NCBI GenBank assembly: GCA_964572745.1
Contig: CAZNFT010000013.1
Coordinates: 1 to 43,562, forward strand
Direction: 5' to 3'
Length of the DNA stretch: 43,562 bases
Source: M50B103 sp041667565
GTDB taxonomy: Bacteria > Fidelibacterota > Fidelibacteria > Fidelibacterales > Fidelibacteraceae
Position 1 is the first letter of the stretch. Every line of letters starts with the position of its first letter. The position numbers and the translations under genes are program-made. The notes beneath the pieces are model-generated. The model did not search any database, had not been told where the DNA came from, and worked only from the letters and a program-made list of their open reading frames with translations. This document shows positions 36,712 to 43,562 of this stretch, one piece after another.

Positions 36712-36930
36712 AAGATTGTCATTCCGAGTTCCGGTGAATTTATTTCCCCAAAAGCTAAGCTGGCAAGCAGGATTTCTGTCTTTGCAGGAAGAGATTATCC
36801 TGATGTCTTTTTACCTCTCCTTCACTTCTGCGGAGCTATGGAGAGCAAGTTACAAGCAGTAGTATTCTTATCAACTAAGCTCCCGGCCCCTAAGCCCCTA
36901 AGCTCCTTGACTTTATTCCAAATCTTTTTC
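36712..36930. other. Non-coding spacer with short repeat fragments
   Basis: No gene is visible. It holds CCTAAGCCCCTAAGCTCC (36889-36906), whose TAAGC runs recur, in inverse, near 39787-39800. The stretch CACTTCTGCGGAGCT (36831-36845) loosely recalls the GC-rich hairpins near 39849. It looks like decayed repeat material of the kind seen in the spacer at 39743. Confidence 0.4.
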
Positions 36931-36987
36931 TTGACAATGGTATTCTATATAAATACCTTCGCACAAGAATAATTCGTATGCGAATTA
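36931..36987 (+). promoter_or_regulatory. Promoter region and palindromic MarR-type operator
   Basis: TTGACA (36931-36936) is a perfect -35 hexamer; a weak TACCTT follows at 17 bases as possible -10. The palindrome TAATTCG-TATG-CGAATTA (36970-36987) has perfect 7-bp arms and ends 19 bases before the MarR start codon. The size and symmetry fit a MarR dimer site, so the regulator probably controls its own operon. Confidence 0.6.
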
Positions 36988-37006
36988 AATTAAAGTAAGT
37001 GATAAA

Positions 37007-37495
37007 ATGAAAAATTATGAATTTAGGATTCTAACCGCGATAAGGCGAGTCATTCGATCGGTTGATAAATATTCAAGAAAGATCAATACGGAATTTGGAC
37101 TAACGACGCCGCAGCTCTTGTGTCTTGATGCTTTGAATAAAAATGATCATATCATGACCAAAGAACTGGCGAAAAATGTTAATCTTAGTGAAAGTACGGT
37201 TAATGGTATCGTCGATAGACTGGAAGCCAAGCAATATCTTAGTCGAAACAGATCCAAAGAAGATCGACGAAAAGTATTCTTGTTATTGACGGATGAAGGA
37301 AGGGCAGTTCTTGATAAAACGCCATCACTTTTGCAGGATAGATTTTCATCTGCATTGGCGGGTTTAGATAAAAACGAGTTAGAAACAATTACACAGTCAT
37401 TAGAACGCATTGTAGAATTAATGGAGGCGGAAAAATTGGATGCATCACCCAATTTATTGCCTTATGCAGACATAGAAATTAAAACCAATAATTGA
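37007..37495 (+). CDS. MarR-family transcriptional regulator
   Basis: This is a 162-residue DNA-binding dimer. The winged HTH lies at residues about 45-100: ELAKNVNLSESTVNGIVDRLEAK is the recognition helix area and SRNRSKEDRRKVFLLLTDEGR the wing, both classic MarR features. Its stop is 10 bases before ablA, so it is the first gene of the ablAB operon and probably represses it through the palindrome at 36970-36987. The ligand is unknown. Given the products, an osmotic or lysine-related cue is plausible but not shown. Confidence 0.9.
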   Translation: MKNYEFRILTAIRRVIRSVDKYSRKINTEFGLTTPQLLCLDALNKNDHIMTKELAKNVNLSESTVNGIVDRLEAKQYLSRNRSKEDRRKVFLLLTDEGRAVLDKTPSLLQDRFSSALAGLDKNELETITQSLERIVELMEAEKLDASPNLLPYADIEIKTNN

Positions 37496-37505
37496 ACGGA
37501 TAAAA

Positions 37506-38807
37506 ATGATATCAAAACAACAAAAAAGTATTTTAAAAGAAATTGATAGCGGAGGCTTAAATAAATGGCGCGACTGGAAATGGCAGCTTCGTCACACTGT
37601 TCGTGATCTTGATAGCTTTGAAAAATTACTGAGCATTAAAGTTTCGGATGAGATCCGTGAAAGCTATGCAGAGATCACATCGAAATTTCCTATGTCCATT
37701 ACGCCTTATTATTTATCGCTTATTAATACCGACGATCTGCAAAATGATCCGATATTCAGGCAGAGCTTTCCGGTTATCGATGAACTGACTGTAAATAAAA
37801 ATGACATGCTGGATCCGCTCAGCGAAGATAAGGATAGTCCTGTACCCGGTTTAACACATCGCTATCCGGACCGCGTTCTATTCCTGGTTTCTAATACTTG
37901 TGCTATGTATTGCAGACATTGCACCCGCAAACGCAAGGTAGGGGATTTTGATAGTATTCCTGATAAAAAACAGATACAAAAAGGCCTGGATTATATTCGT
38001 AAAACACCCCAGGTTCGTGATGTTTTGCTTAGCGGTGGAGATCCATTTTTGCTGCCGGATGACTATCTTGACTGGATCCTGACAGAGCTGGATAATATTG
38101 AGCATGTAGAAGTTGTTCGCATAGGGACAAGAGCTCCCGTTGTGCTTCCTTACCGCATTACTGATGAACTTGTTGATATGTTAAAAAAACATCAGCCATT
38201 ATGGATAAATACTCACTTTAACCATCCCAGAGAATTGACAAACTCGTCGCGGACTGCAGTCAGAAAGCTTGCAGATGCCGGTTTCCCCATGGGGAATCAG
38301 TCAGTACTTCTTGCCGGCGTGAACGATTGCCCAAGAATTATGAAATCGCTGGTACAAAAATTGGTCCAGAACCGCGTACGACCGTATTATTTGTATCAAT
38401 GTGATCTTTCCGAAGGTTTAGAGCATTTTAGAACACCGGTTGGAAAGGGTATTGAGATCCTGGAAAGTCTCATCGGGCATACCAGTGGCTTTTGCGTCCC
38501 GACTTATGTTATTGATGCACCCGGTGGCGGCGGTAAAATTCCCATTATGCCGAATTACCTCATTTCTTGGTCAACAAACAAAGTTGTTCTCAGAAATTAC
38601 GAGGGGATTATTTCCACTTACAAAGAACCTGATTCCTACGAACCCTCATTTTGCGACAGGGATTGTGATAATTGCCAGAGAGAATTGCTCTTGGAGGATG
38701 CTAATGAATACAAGGCAGAAGGTATAGAAAAACTTCTGGCGGATTATGATGATGCAATTTCATTAATTCCAAGAAATAACCAACGACATAAAAGAAGAAA
38801 TAAATAA
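37506..38807 (+). CDS. ablA: Lysine 2,3-aminomutase (radical SAM, PLP)
   Basis: This 433-residue enzyme converts L-lysine to beta-lysine. The [4Fe-4S] cluster motif CAMYCRHC is Cys132-Cys136-Cys139. SGGDPFLL (SAM contact), RIGTRAPVVLPYRI and NTHFNHPRE match the family. The PLP lysine is Lys344 in DAPGGGGKIP. The C-terminal CDRDCDNC cysteines fit the structural zinc site. Length is close to the clostridial enzyme. The gene just downstream encodes the matching acetyltransferase, so the product is N-epsilon-acetyl-beta-lysine, a compatible solute known from methanogens and some bacteria. It is not next to lysine-fermentation genes. Confidence 0.95.
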   Translation: MISKQQKSILKEIDSGGLNKWRDWKWQLRHTVRDLDSFEKLLSIKVSDEIRESYAEITSKFPMSITPYYLSLINTDDLQNDPIFRQSFPVIDELTVNKNDMLDPLSEDKDSPVPGLTHRYPDRVLFLVSNTCAMYCRHCTRKRKVGDFDSIPDKKQIQKGLDYIRKTPQVRDVLLSGGDPFLLPDDYLDWILTELDNIEHVEVVRIGTRAPVVLPYRITDELVDMLKKHQPLWINTHFNHPRELTNSSRTAVRKLADAGFPMGNQSVLLAGVNDCPRIMKSLVQKLVQNRVRPYYLYQCDLSEGLEHFRTPVGKGIEILESLIGHTSGFCVPTYVIDAPGGGGKIPIMPNYLISWSTNKVVLRNYEGIISTYKEPDSYEPSFCDRDCDNCQRELLLEDANEYKAEGIEKLLADYDDAISLIPRNNQRHKRRNK

Positions 38808-38809
38808 TA

Positions 38810-39661
38810 ATGAATGATATAATAGAAAAATTAGACTGTGGATCCTTGATACAACATGGTGCCTTCAATGATAGAATATATCTATTAGAAGCCAGTGACA
38901 AAGATCTGAAGACACTTCCCGAAAGATTGATTAAAATTGCCGAAGAAAATGGCTATGGTAAAATATTTGCAAAAATCAATGAAAGCAAATCAGCTCCCTT
39001 TTTAGCGAAAGATTTTGTTCCTGAAGCTAGAATTCCCGGGATGTATCCAGACAACCATGAAGCCTTATTTTTAGCTTACTATTTAGATAAAGCTAGAAAA
39101 GAAGAAGGCAAAAAACAGATCTACGAAAAAAATCTTCAGCTGGCATTGAAAAAGAAAAAAACAAGGTCAGTCAAGCAAAAATCAGATAAATTCACTATCC
39201 GGACCTGCACTGAAGATGATCTGCCACGCATGAAAGAGATCTATGAAAAGGTGTTTAAAACTTATCCTTTTCCCATTCATGATATTTCTTATTTAAGGCA
39301 AATGATGACAGGAAATCTTGATTATTTTTGTATTGAAAAAAAAGGCAAAATTGTTGCTTTGGCATCTGCAGAAAAAAATAAAGAAAATAAATATTGTGAA
39401 ATGACAGATTTTGCGACCATGCCAGACTGGCGAGGCCGAGGATACGCGCAATATCTTTTGCAAGAAATGGAAGAAGCCATGAAAAAGCAGGGCTATAAAA
39501 CAGCATTTACCATTGCACGTGCCATTTCACCCGGTATGAATATCACCTTTGCCAAAGCTGCTTATACTTTTGCAGGCAGATTAAAAAACAATACCAATAT
39601 CTCAGGTAATATTGAAAGCATGAATATATGGTATAAAGATCTCGTGAAACACGAGTCCTAA
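38810..39661 (+). CDS. ablB: Beta-lysine N6-acetyltransferase
   Basis: This 283-residue cytosolic enzyme acetylates beta-lysine to N-epsilon-acetyl-beta-lysine. The N-terminal half (IYLLEASDKDLKTLPERLIKIAEENGYGKIFAKI; VPEARIPGMYPDNHEALFLAYYLDKARKEE) is specific to the AblB family. Residues about 128-283 form a GNAT domain, with acetyl-CoA loop MPDWRGRGYAQYLLQEME near 203-221 and a closing MNITFAKAAYTFAGRLKNNTNISGNIESMNIW. It follows ablA by 2 bases (TAATAATG), so the two are translated together. With the MarR gene this is an osmoadaptation operon. Confidence 0.93.
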   Translation: MNDIIEKLDCGSLIQHGAFNDRIYLLEASDKDLKTLPERLIKIAEENGYGKIFAKINESKSAPFLAKDFVPEARIPGMYPDNHEALFLAYYLDKARKEEGKKQIYEKNLQLALKKKKTRSVKQKSDKFTIRTCTEDDLPRMKEIYEKVFKTYPFPIHDISYLRQMMTGNLDYFCIEKKGKIVALASAEKNKENKYCEMTDFATMPDWRGRGYAQYLLQEMEEAMKKQGYKTAFTIARAISPGMNITFAKAAYTFAGRLKNNTNISGNIESMNIWYKDLVKHES

Positions 39662-39742
39662 TATCTTTAACCTAGGGACCTGCCATCTCCTTTGCAAAAC
39701 AGCTGCCGACTGGTCGAAAAGAACGATAAATACTGAACTTTT
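39662..39742. other. AT-rich non-coding start of the ablB-peptidase spacer
   Basis: No gene, promoter or strong terminator is visible. A short CTCGTG-AAA-CACGAG hairpin lies just before it, inside the end of ablB, without a U-tract. Confidence 0.4.
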
Positions 39743-39960
39743 GAGAAGATAAGAAGGTAAGAAGGTAAGAGGCTGAGAAGCTCAGGGCTTAGGAGCTTAC
39801 TCTTCGAAGTCCGTCAGCTGACGGATGAAGTAGAGCATGTTCTTCGAAGCTCCGTAGGAGCGAAGTAGAACCGTGCCATCCGAAACCTTCCTGAGCGACG
39901 AAGCCTTGGCGAAGTTGGTGGCGCAGGCTGAGGCGAAGTTGGCGGCGAAGGAGGGTTATT
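39743..39960. repeat. GC-rich palindromic intergenic element (REP/MITE-like)
   Basis: This spacer is visibly richer in G+C than its surroundings. It begins with a purine run (AGATAAGAAGGTAAGAAGG; AGATAAGAAGGT recurs at 42343-42354). Two tandem hairpin units share flanks TCTTCGAAG and GAAGTAGA. The first contains the perfect 16-bp palindrome TCCGTCAG-CTGACGGA (39810-39825) and the second the hairpin GCTCC-GTA-GGAGC (39849-39861). A GCGAAG-rich run follows to about 39950. There is no open reading frame of note. It looks like a dispersed palindromic repeat, or possibly a structured RNA. Confidence 0.6.
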
Positions 39961-39986
39961 CCATCTGAATTAATCTAAAGCATCCC

Positions 39987-40080
39987 GTTATCCCGTCAAA
40001 AACAATCTTGTATATCGAGTTATCCTGTCAAATACAATCCAGGTTATCTTGTCAAAGAAAGTCTTTGTTATCACAGTCTA
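39987..40080. repeat. Four imperfect GTTATC-headed repeats
   Basis: GTTATCCCGTCAAAAACAATC (39987), GTTATCCTGTCAAATACAATC (40019), GTTATCTTGTCAAAGAAAGTC (40043) and a worn GTTATCACAGTC (40067) lie 32, 24 and 24 bases apart. They lie between the palindromic element and the peptidase gene. They are too irregular for a CRISPR array. Confidence 0.65.
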
Positions 40081-40209
40081 AATCCGGGATGACATATTAT
40101 CTTCAAGACCGGAAAAATCATTCCTTTTAGAGATAAATTGCTTATTTTTGCACTTGTCCTGCGCTTATGTATTCTGCAGACAAAAATGAAAAATATCAAT
40201 GGAGATATA

Positions 40210-42312
40210 ATGAAAAAACCGATGATTTTATTCCTAGCAATAGTGAGTATATTTTCAAACCTTATAGCGGATGATACAATGAAATACCCTGAAACACGAA
40301 AAGAGAATGTTGTTGATACATTTTATGGCACAAAAGTTGAAGATCCTTATCGCTGGCTCGAGGATGATAATTCTGCAGAAACAGCCGAATGGGTGAAAAA
40401 ACAGAATGAAGTGACTTTTTCATATTTGAATAAGCTTCCTGGTCGAGATGAGATCAAGCAGCGTTTGACTGAGTTATGGGATTATCCCCAAACAGGGACT
40501 CCTTTTACTATAGCAGGTCGCTGGTTTGTCTTTAAAAATGACGGCCTGCAAAATCAGTCCGTTTTATATATTATGGACAAAGTAGATGACGAGCCACGCG
40601 TACTTCTTGACCCCAATAAGCTGAGTGATGATGGAACCGTAGCTTATACCGGCATGGATGTATCGCCCGATGGAAAATACCTTGTTTATAAAATTGCGCG
40701 TTCAGGTTCTGACTGGAATGAAATCTTTGTCATGGATATTGCAAGCGGAAAAATGCTGGAAGATCATATCAAATGGGTGAAATTTTCTAATCTTGCCTGT
40801 TATAAAGACGGATTTTTCTATTCTGCCTATGATCAGCCACAGGAAGGCGATGAATTATCTCAGGCGAATAGTTTTCAGAAAATCTATTTTCATCGCTATT
40901 ATAGTGATCAGTCTGAAGATGAGTTGATCTTTTCGAATCCCAATGATCCTAAGCGCATGTACACGGCATCTTTGGATGAAGAGAATAAATATTTATTTAT
41001 ATCCGAAACAGAGTCAACTACAGGTAATTCTTTGTATATCAAGAATTTATATAAGAAAAATTCTCCCATTATGCTTCTTGCCAAAGGGTTTGATCACGAT
41101 TTTATTCCCATTGCTTTTGAAAGAGGAAAGGCGCTTGTCCAGACGAATCACAAAGCTCAAAAATACAGAGTCATTGCCATCGATCCCAAAGATTCTGCTC
41201 CTGAAAACTGGGAGGAGATCATTCCTGAAACTTCCAATACTCTTCAGGGTATTTCACATTGCGGAGGAAAGTTATTCGTGAATTATATGGTCGATGTGAG
41301 TTCAAAAGTTAAAATTTATAGTATGAGAGGCAAGGACCTTGGGGACGTTGAGTTGCCGGGGATTTGCAGTGTTGGTAGGTTTAGCGGTAGCAAGAAAGGC
41401 AAAGTTGCATTTTATTCTTACAGCTCTTACAATACACCCGGAACCATTTATAAATATCATACAAAAACCGGCAAATCGGAAGAATATTTCACACCTCCGC
41501 TTAAATTCGATCCCAATGATTTTGTCGTTAAGCAAGAATTCTATGAAAGTAAGGATGGAACACGCATCCCGATGACGATTTTCCACAAAAAGGGGATAGA
41601 GCTGGACGGAAATAATCCTACGCTTTTATATGGCTATGGCGGTTTTAATGTCAGCCTTACACCGGGATTTGCCAAATCATCGCTTTTCTTTGCGGAGCAG
41701 GGAGGCGTTTATGCCGTCGCAAATATCCGAGGTGGTGGAGAGTACGGCGAAGCATGGCATAAGGCAGGGACTTTAATGCAAAAGCAAAATGTCTTTGATG
41801 ATTTTATCAGTGCTGCAGAATATCTGATCGATCGCAAGTACACAAATTCCGCTAAACTTGCCATACGCGGCGGATCCAATGGTGGACTTTTAGTTGGTGC
41901 TGTTGTCAATCAGCGACCTGATCTTTTTAAAGTCGCTCTTCCCGCCGTTGGCGTAATGGATATGCTGAGATACCATAAATTCACTATTGGTTATGCCTGG
42001 GCAACGGATTATGGCACAGTCGATGATAGCGAGGACATGTTCAATTATTTGCTGAATTATTCACCTATCCACAATGTAAAAGCTCAGGATTATCCCGCAA
42101 TAATGGTAAGCACGGCCGATCACGATGATCGCGTGGTCCCGGCGCATTCATTCAAATATATTTCCGAGATCCAAGCCAAGAATACCGGCGATCTGCCTAC
42201 ATTGATACGTATTGCCGTAAAGGCCGGTCATGGAAGCGGTAAACCCACCGCCATGATCATTGATGAATACACCGATATGTTTGCATTTATCTTATATCAT
42301 TTGAATCGTTAA
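40210..42312 (+). CDS. Secreted prolyl oligopeptidase (S9A)
   Basis: This is a 700-residue serine peptidase that cuts short peptides after proline. The frame is open from 40138, but ATG 40210 has GGAG 5 bases upstream and starts a clean signal peptide (MKKPMILFLAIVSIFSNLIA), so the enzyme is probably periplasmic or released. RKENVVDTFYGTKVEDPYRWLEDDN opens the S9A region. A seven-bladed propeller covers about 90-430. The alpha/beta hydrolase domain has the triad Ser556 (RGGSNGGLL), Asp639 (DHDDRVVP) and His674 (AGHGSGKPT), with GGFNVSLTPGF and ANIRGGGEYGEAWHKAG as further family marks. There is no T9SS tail. It is likely monocistronic, with a terminator 149 bases downstream. Confidence 0.95.
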   Translation: MKKPMILFLAIVSIFSNLIADDTMKYPETRKENVVDTFYGTKVEDPYRWLEDDNSAETAEWVKKQNEVTFSYLNKLPGRDEIKQRLTELWDYPQTGTPFTIAGRWFVFKNDGLQNQSVLYIMDKVDDEPRVLLDPNKLSDDGTVAYTGMDVSPDGKYLVYKIARSGSDWNEIFVMDIASGKMLEDHIKWVKFSNLACYKDGFFYSAYDQPQEGDELSQANSFQKIYFHRYYSDQSEDELIFSNPNDPKRMYTASLDEENKYLFISETESTTGNSLYIKNLYKKNSPIMLLAKGFDHDFIPIAFERGKALVQTNHKAQKYRVIAIDPKDSAPENWEEIIPETSNTLQGISHCGGKLFVNYMVDVSSKVKIYSMRGKDLGDVELPGICSVGRFSGSKKGKVAFYSYSSYNTPGTIYKYHTKTGKSEEYFTPPLKFDPNDFVVKQEFYESKDGTRIPMTIFHKKGIELDGNNPTLLYGYGGFNVSLTPGFAKSSLFFAEQGGVYAVANIRGGGEYGEAWHKAGTLMQKQNVFDDFISAAEYLIDRKYTNSAKLAIRGGSNGGLLVGAVVNQRPDLFKVALPAVGVMDMLRYHKFTIGYAWATDYGTVDDSEDMFNYLLNYSPIHNVKAQDYPAIMVSTADHDDRVVPAHSFKYISEIQAKNTGDLPTLIRIAVKAGHGSGKPTAMIIDEYTDMFAFILYHLNR

Positions 42313-42460
42313 TCGTTGATTAGGATAAACTTGAGGTTAAGGAGATAAGAAGGTCAGACGTCGTCAGGTAAAAGGAAGAGCTATAAAATATGGAATCGTG
42401 GAAGTGTAGAATGCAATTGTAAATAAGAATTTACTCTCAACTATGAAAAATAAAATTATT
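42313..42460. other. Spacer downstream of the peptidase gene
   Basis: No gene is visible. It contains a purine run with AGATAAGAAGGT (42343-42354), the same 12-mer as at 39747-39758, suggesting a worn copy of the intergenic repeat family. Confidence 0.4.
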
Positions 42461-42482
42461 GAACCCCACCGGGGTTCTTTTT
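42461..42482 (+). terminator. Rho-independent terminator, possibly bidirectional
   Basis: GAACCCC (42461-42467), loop ACC, GGGGTTC (42471-42477), then TTTTT. It ends transcription of the prolyl oligopeptidase gene. The upstream side is A-rich on the + strand, so it may also serve the convergent lipoprotein gene on the - strand. Confidence 0.88.
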
Positions 42483-42636
42483 ATGTGTAGGATTTTTCTG
42501 CTGTTATTAAACCCCGAATATTCAGGGCAGGGTAACGTATGAGTTGTTTCCCGTCATTCTGACTTCTCGCTTATGAATTATTCTGGCAGACCTTTGCAGG
42601 GGCTACGGTGCGTCTTTGACTTATAAGATCTATTTT
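42483..42636. other. Spacer between terminator and convergent lipoprotein gene
   Basis: No gene is visible. It carries fragments such as CCCGTCATTCTGACTTCTCG that resemble the worn repeat material of the other spacers (for example TGTCATTCCGAG near 36718). No further structure was seen. Confidence 0.35.
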
Positions 42637-43500
42637 TTATTTATTAATAAATTCAGGTTCTTTTGGGAAAAGTTCATCTCTAAGTGCCATAAGTTCTTCC
42701 GGTGTATCAATGTCTTCGCTGATGGGGACCAATAAAATTGGGCTTAAACCCATATCGGGATGTTGAACATTATTTGAGGGCTGAGCTAATATTTTTTTAG
42801 AAGCACCGATCACAAATTGCTCTGATTTATCTACATTATAGCCTGTGATCGTGCCATTATTATTCAAAGTCAAATAATTATTGAATATTTCTCGTCGGCT
42901 TATATATATTTCTCCCTCAAAGAAATTTCCAACACTGATCTTAACGGTAACTCCCGGATGTCCATCATTGTCAGGATCAGTCAAATTAGGATCATTTGCA
43001 TCTTTTGGCAGAGGTTTAGATGCATCTCCTTTAACTCCTAATAGTGTGGGAGTAGCCGGACGATAAATATGCCAGCGACCATCTTTTTGAGTTAATTCCA
43101 CTTCCTGGACCCGAGGTTTAATAGCTTGAACAGCTGCATCACTAAAAACAGAACTGGCATTTATATTACTTAGTTTTTGTTCGGAGTGAACAAAACGGTC
43201 CGATTGCATTAATTTTCCATCTTCGAGGTAATAATCAGTAAAGCCATAGGAAATAATAAAAGTCCGCATGGTGGTTCTGGTTGTAGTGTCTTCATAGGCG
43301 ACCACATCATAATGGGCATAATGTCCTACAATTGCTTGTTTAGCTGCTTCAATATCAGTGTATTTACTCGTTTCGGTCTCTGTTTCAAAATTGTAAAGTG
43401 GAGATTCCGGCCATTCCATTACCTTAGAACAAGAACTAAAAGCAATTAGAATCGTTAAAAGTGCCAGGCGCTTCGATATTTTATTTTTAATTATGATCAT
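42637..43500 (-). CDS. Putative lipoprotein, unknown function
   Basis: This 287-residue protein is read on the minus strand, starting ATG near 43500 with AAAGGGTG about 12 bases upstream. The N-terminus has basic residues, a hydrophobic stretch and a lipobox-like FSSC followed by SK, so it is probably lipid-anchored to the inner or outer membrane. The mature part has acidic and beta-strand segments, including a short repeat-like DPDNDGHPG that could bind calcium in the manner of dockerin or thrombospondin loops (residues about 170-185). The family is unknown. It converges with the prolyl oligopeptidase gene. The window ends 62 bases beyond its start codon. Confidence 0.7.
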   Translation of the reverse strand: MIIIKNKISKRLALLTILIAFSSCSKVMEWPESPLYNFETETETSKYTDIEAAKQAIVGHYAHYDVVAYEDTTTRTTMRTFIISYGFTDYYLEDGKLMQSDRFVHSEQKLSNINASSVFSDAAVQAIKPRVQEVELTQKDGRWHIYRPATPTLLGVKGDASKPLPKDANDPNLTDPDNDGHPGVTVKISVGNFFEGEIYISRREIFNNYLTLNNNGTITGYNVDKSEQFVIGASKKILAQPSNNVQHPDMGLSPILLVPISEDIDTPEELMALRDELFPKEPEFINK

Positions 43501-43562
43501 GTAATAAATTCACCCTTTATTGTGTTTCTTTGAATTCGACACTAATTCTATGAAAAAAATAG

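Noticed and set aside
39641..39655. CTCGTG-AAA-CACGAG hairpin as a terminator of ablB
   Set aside because: It lies in the coding end and no U-tract follows.
39987..40080. CRISPR array
   Set aside because: Units are imperfect, spacing is unequal, unique spacers are absent and no cas genes are near.
40138..40209. Longer prolyl oligopeptidase starting at TTG
   Set aside because: ATG 40210 has GGAG and starts a standard signal peptide.

Overview
The window is AT-rich bacterial DNA. Its secreted proteins end in the NYPNPFNP-type sorting domain of the type IX (Por) secretion system, and it carries a PorV/PorQ-like outer-membrane protein and a TonB-dependent receptor with an N-terminal carboxypeptidase-regulatory-like domain. 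This places it in the Fibrobacterota-Chlorobiota-Bacteroidota superphylum. The style (NYPNPFNP tails, DUF4623-like propeller proteins, ablAB osmolyte genes, no SusD) fits uncultured lineages such as Cloacimonadota, Neomarinimicrobiota or Calditrichota better than classical Bacteroidota. I cannot assign the phylum from this sequence alone.

Region 1 (122-19138, all + strand) is an envelope and secretion block. It holds a TonB-dependent receptor, a secreted FlgD-like-tailed protein, a PorV/PorQ-like protein and two small beta-barrel proteins, then a propeller protein, a GHL10-type glycosidase, a ROK regulator, a phosphodiester glycosidase and a 1503-residue multi-propeller protein. A strong rho-independent terminator at 19099-19134 closes the block.

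Region 2 (19154-34190) is a tightly packed, mostly overlapping nine-gene operon: IT-type permease, HyuA-like ATPase, heparan-glucosaminide-acetyltransferase-like membrane protein, NanE-type epimerase, FAD oxidoreductase, phosphohexomutase, HAD hydrolase, GH38-type protein and GH94-type phosphorylase. Regions 1 and 2 together look like an uncharacterised glycan-use system. T9SS enzymes would open a phosphodiester- or amino-sugar-containing glycan outside the cell, and the products would be imported and phosphorolysed inside. The substrate is unknown. The GH38 protein lacks the usual Asp nucleophile/zinc ligand.

Region 3 (34191-36711) holds an IS3-family element of IS407 type, with 27-28 bp imperfect terminal inverted repeats, an A AAA AAC frameshift site and a damaged orfB tail, followed by a Trm11-like RNA methyltransferase.

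Region 4 (36712-43562) holds a MarR-ablA-ablB operon for N-epsilon-acetyl-beta-lysine, behind a clear palindromic operator. After it come a GC-rich palindrome-filled intergenic element with GTTATC repeats, a secreted prolyl oligopeptidase, a terminator and a convergent lipoprotein gene. No rRNA, tRNA or CRISPR array was seen.
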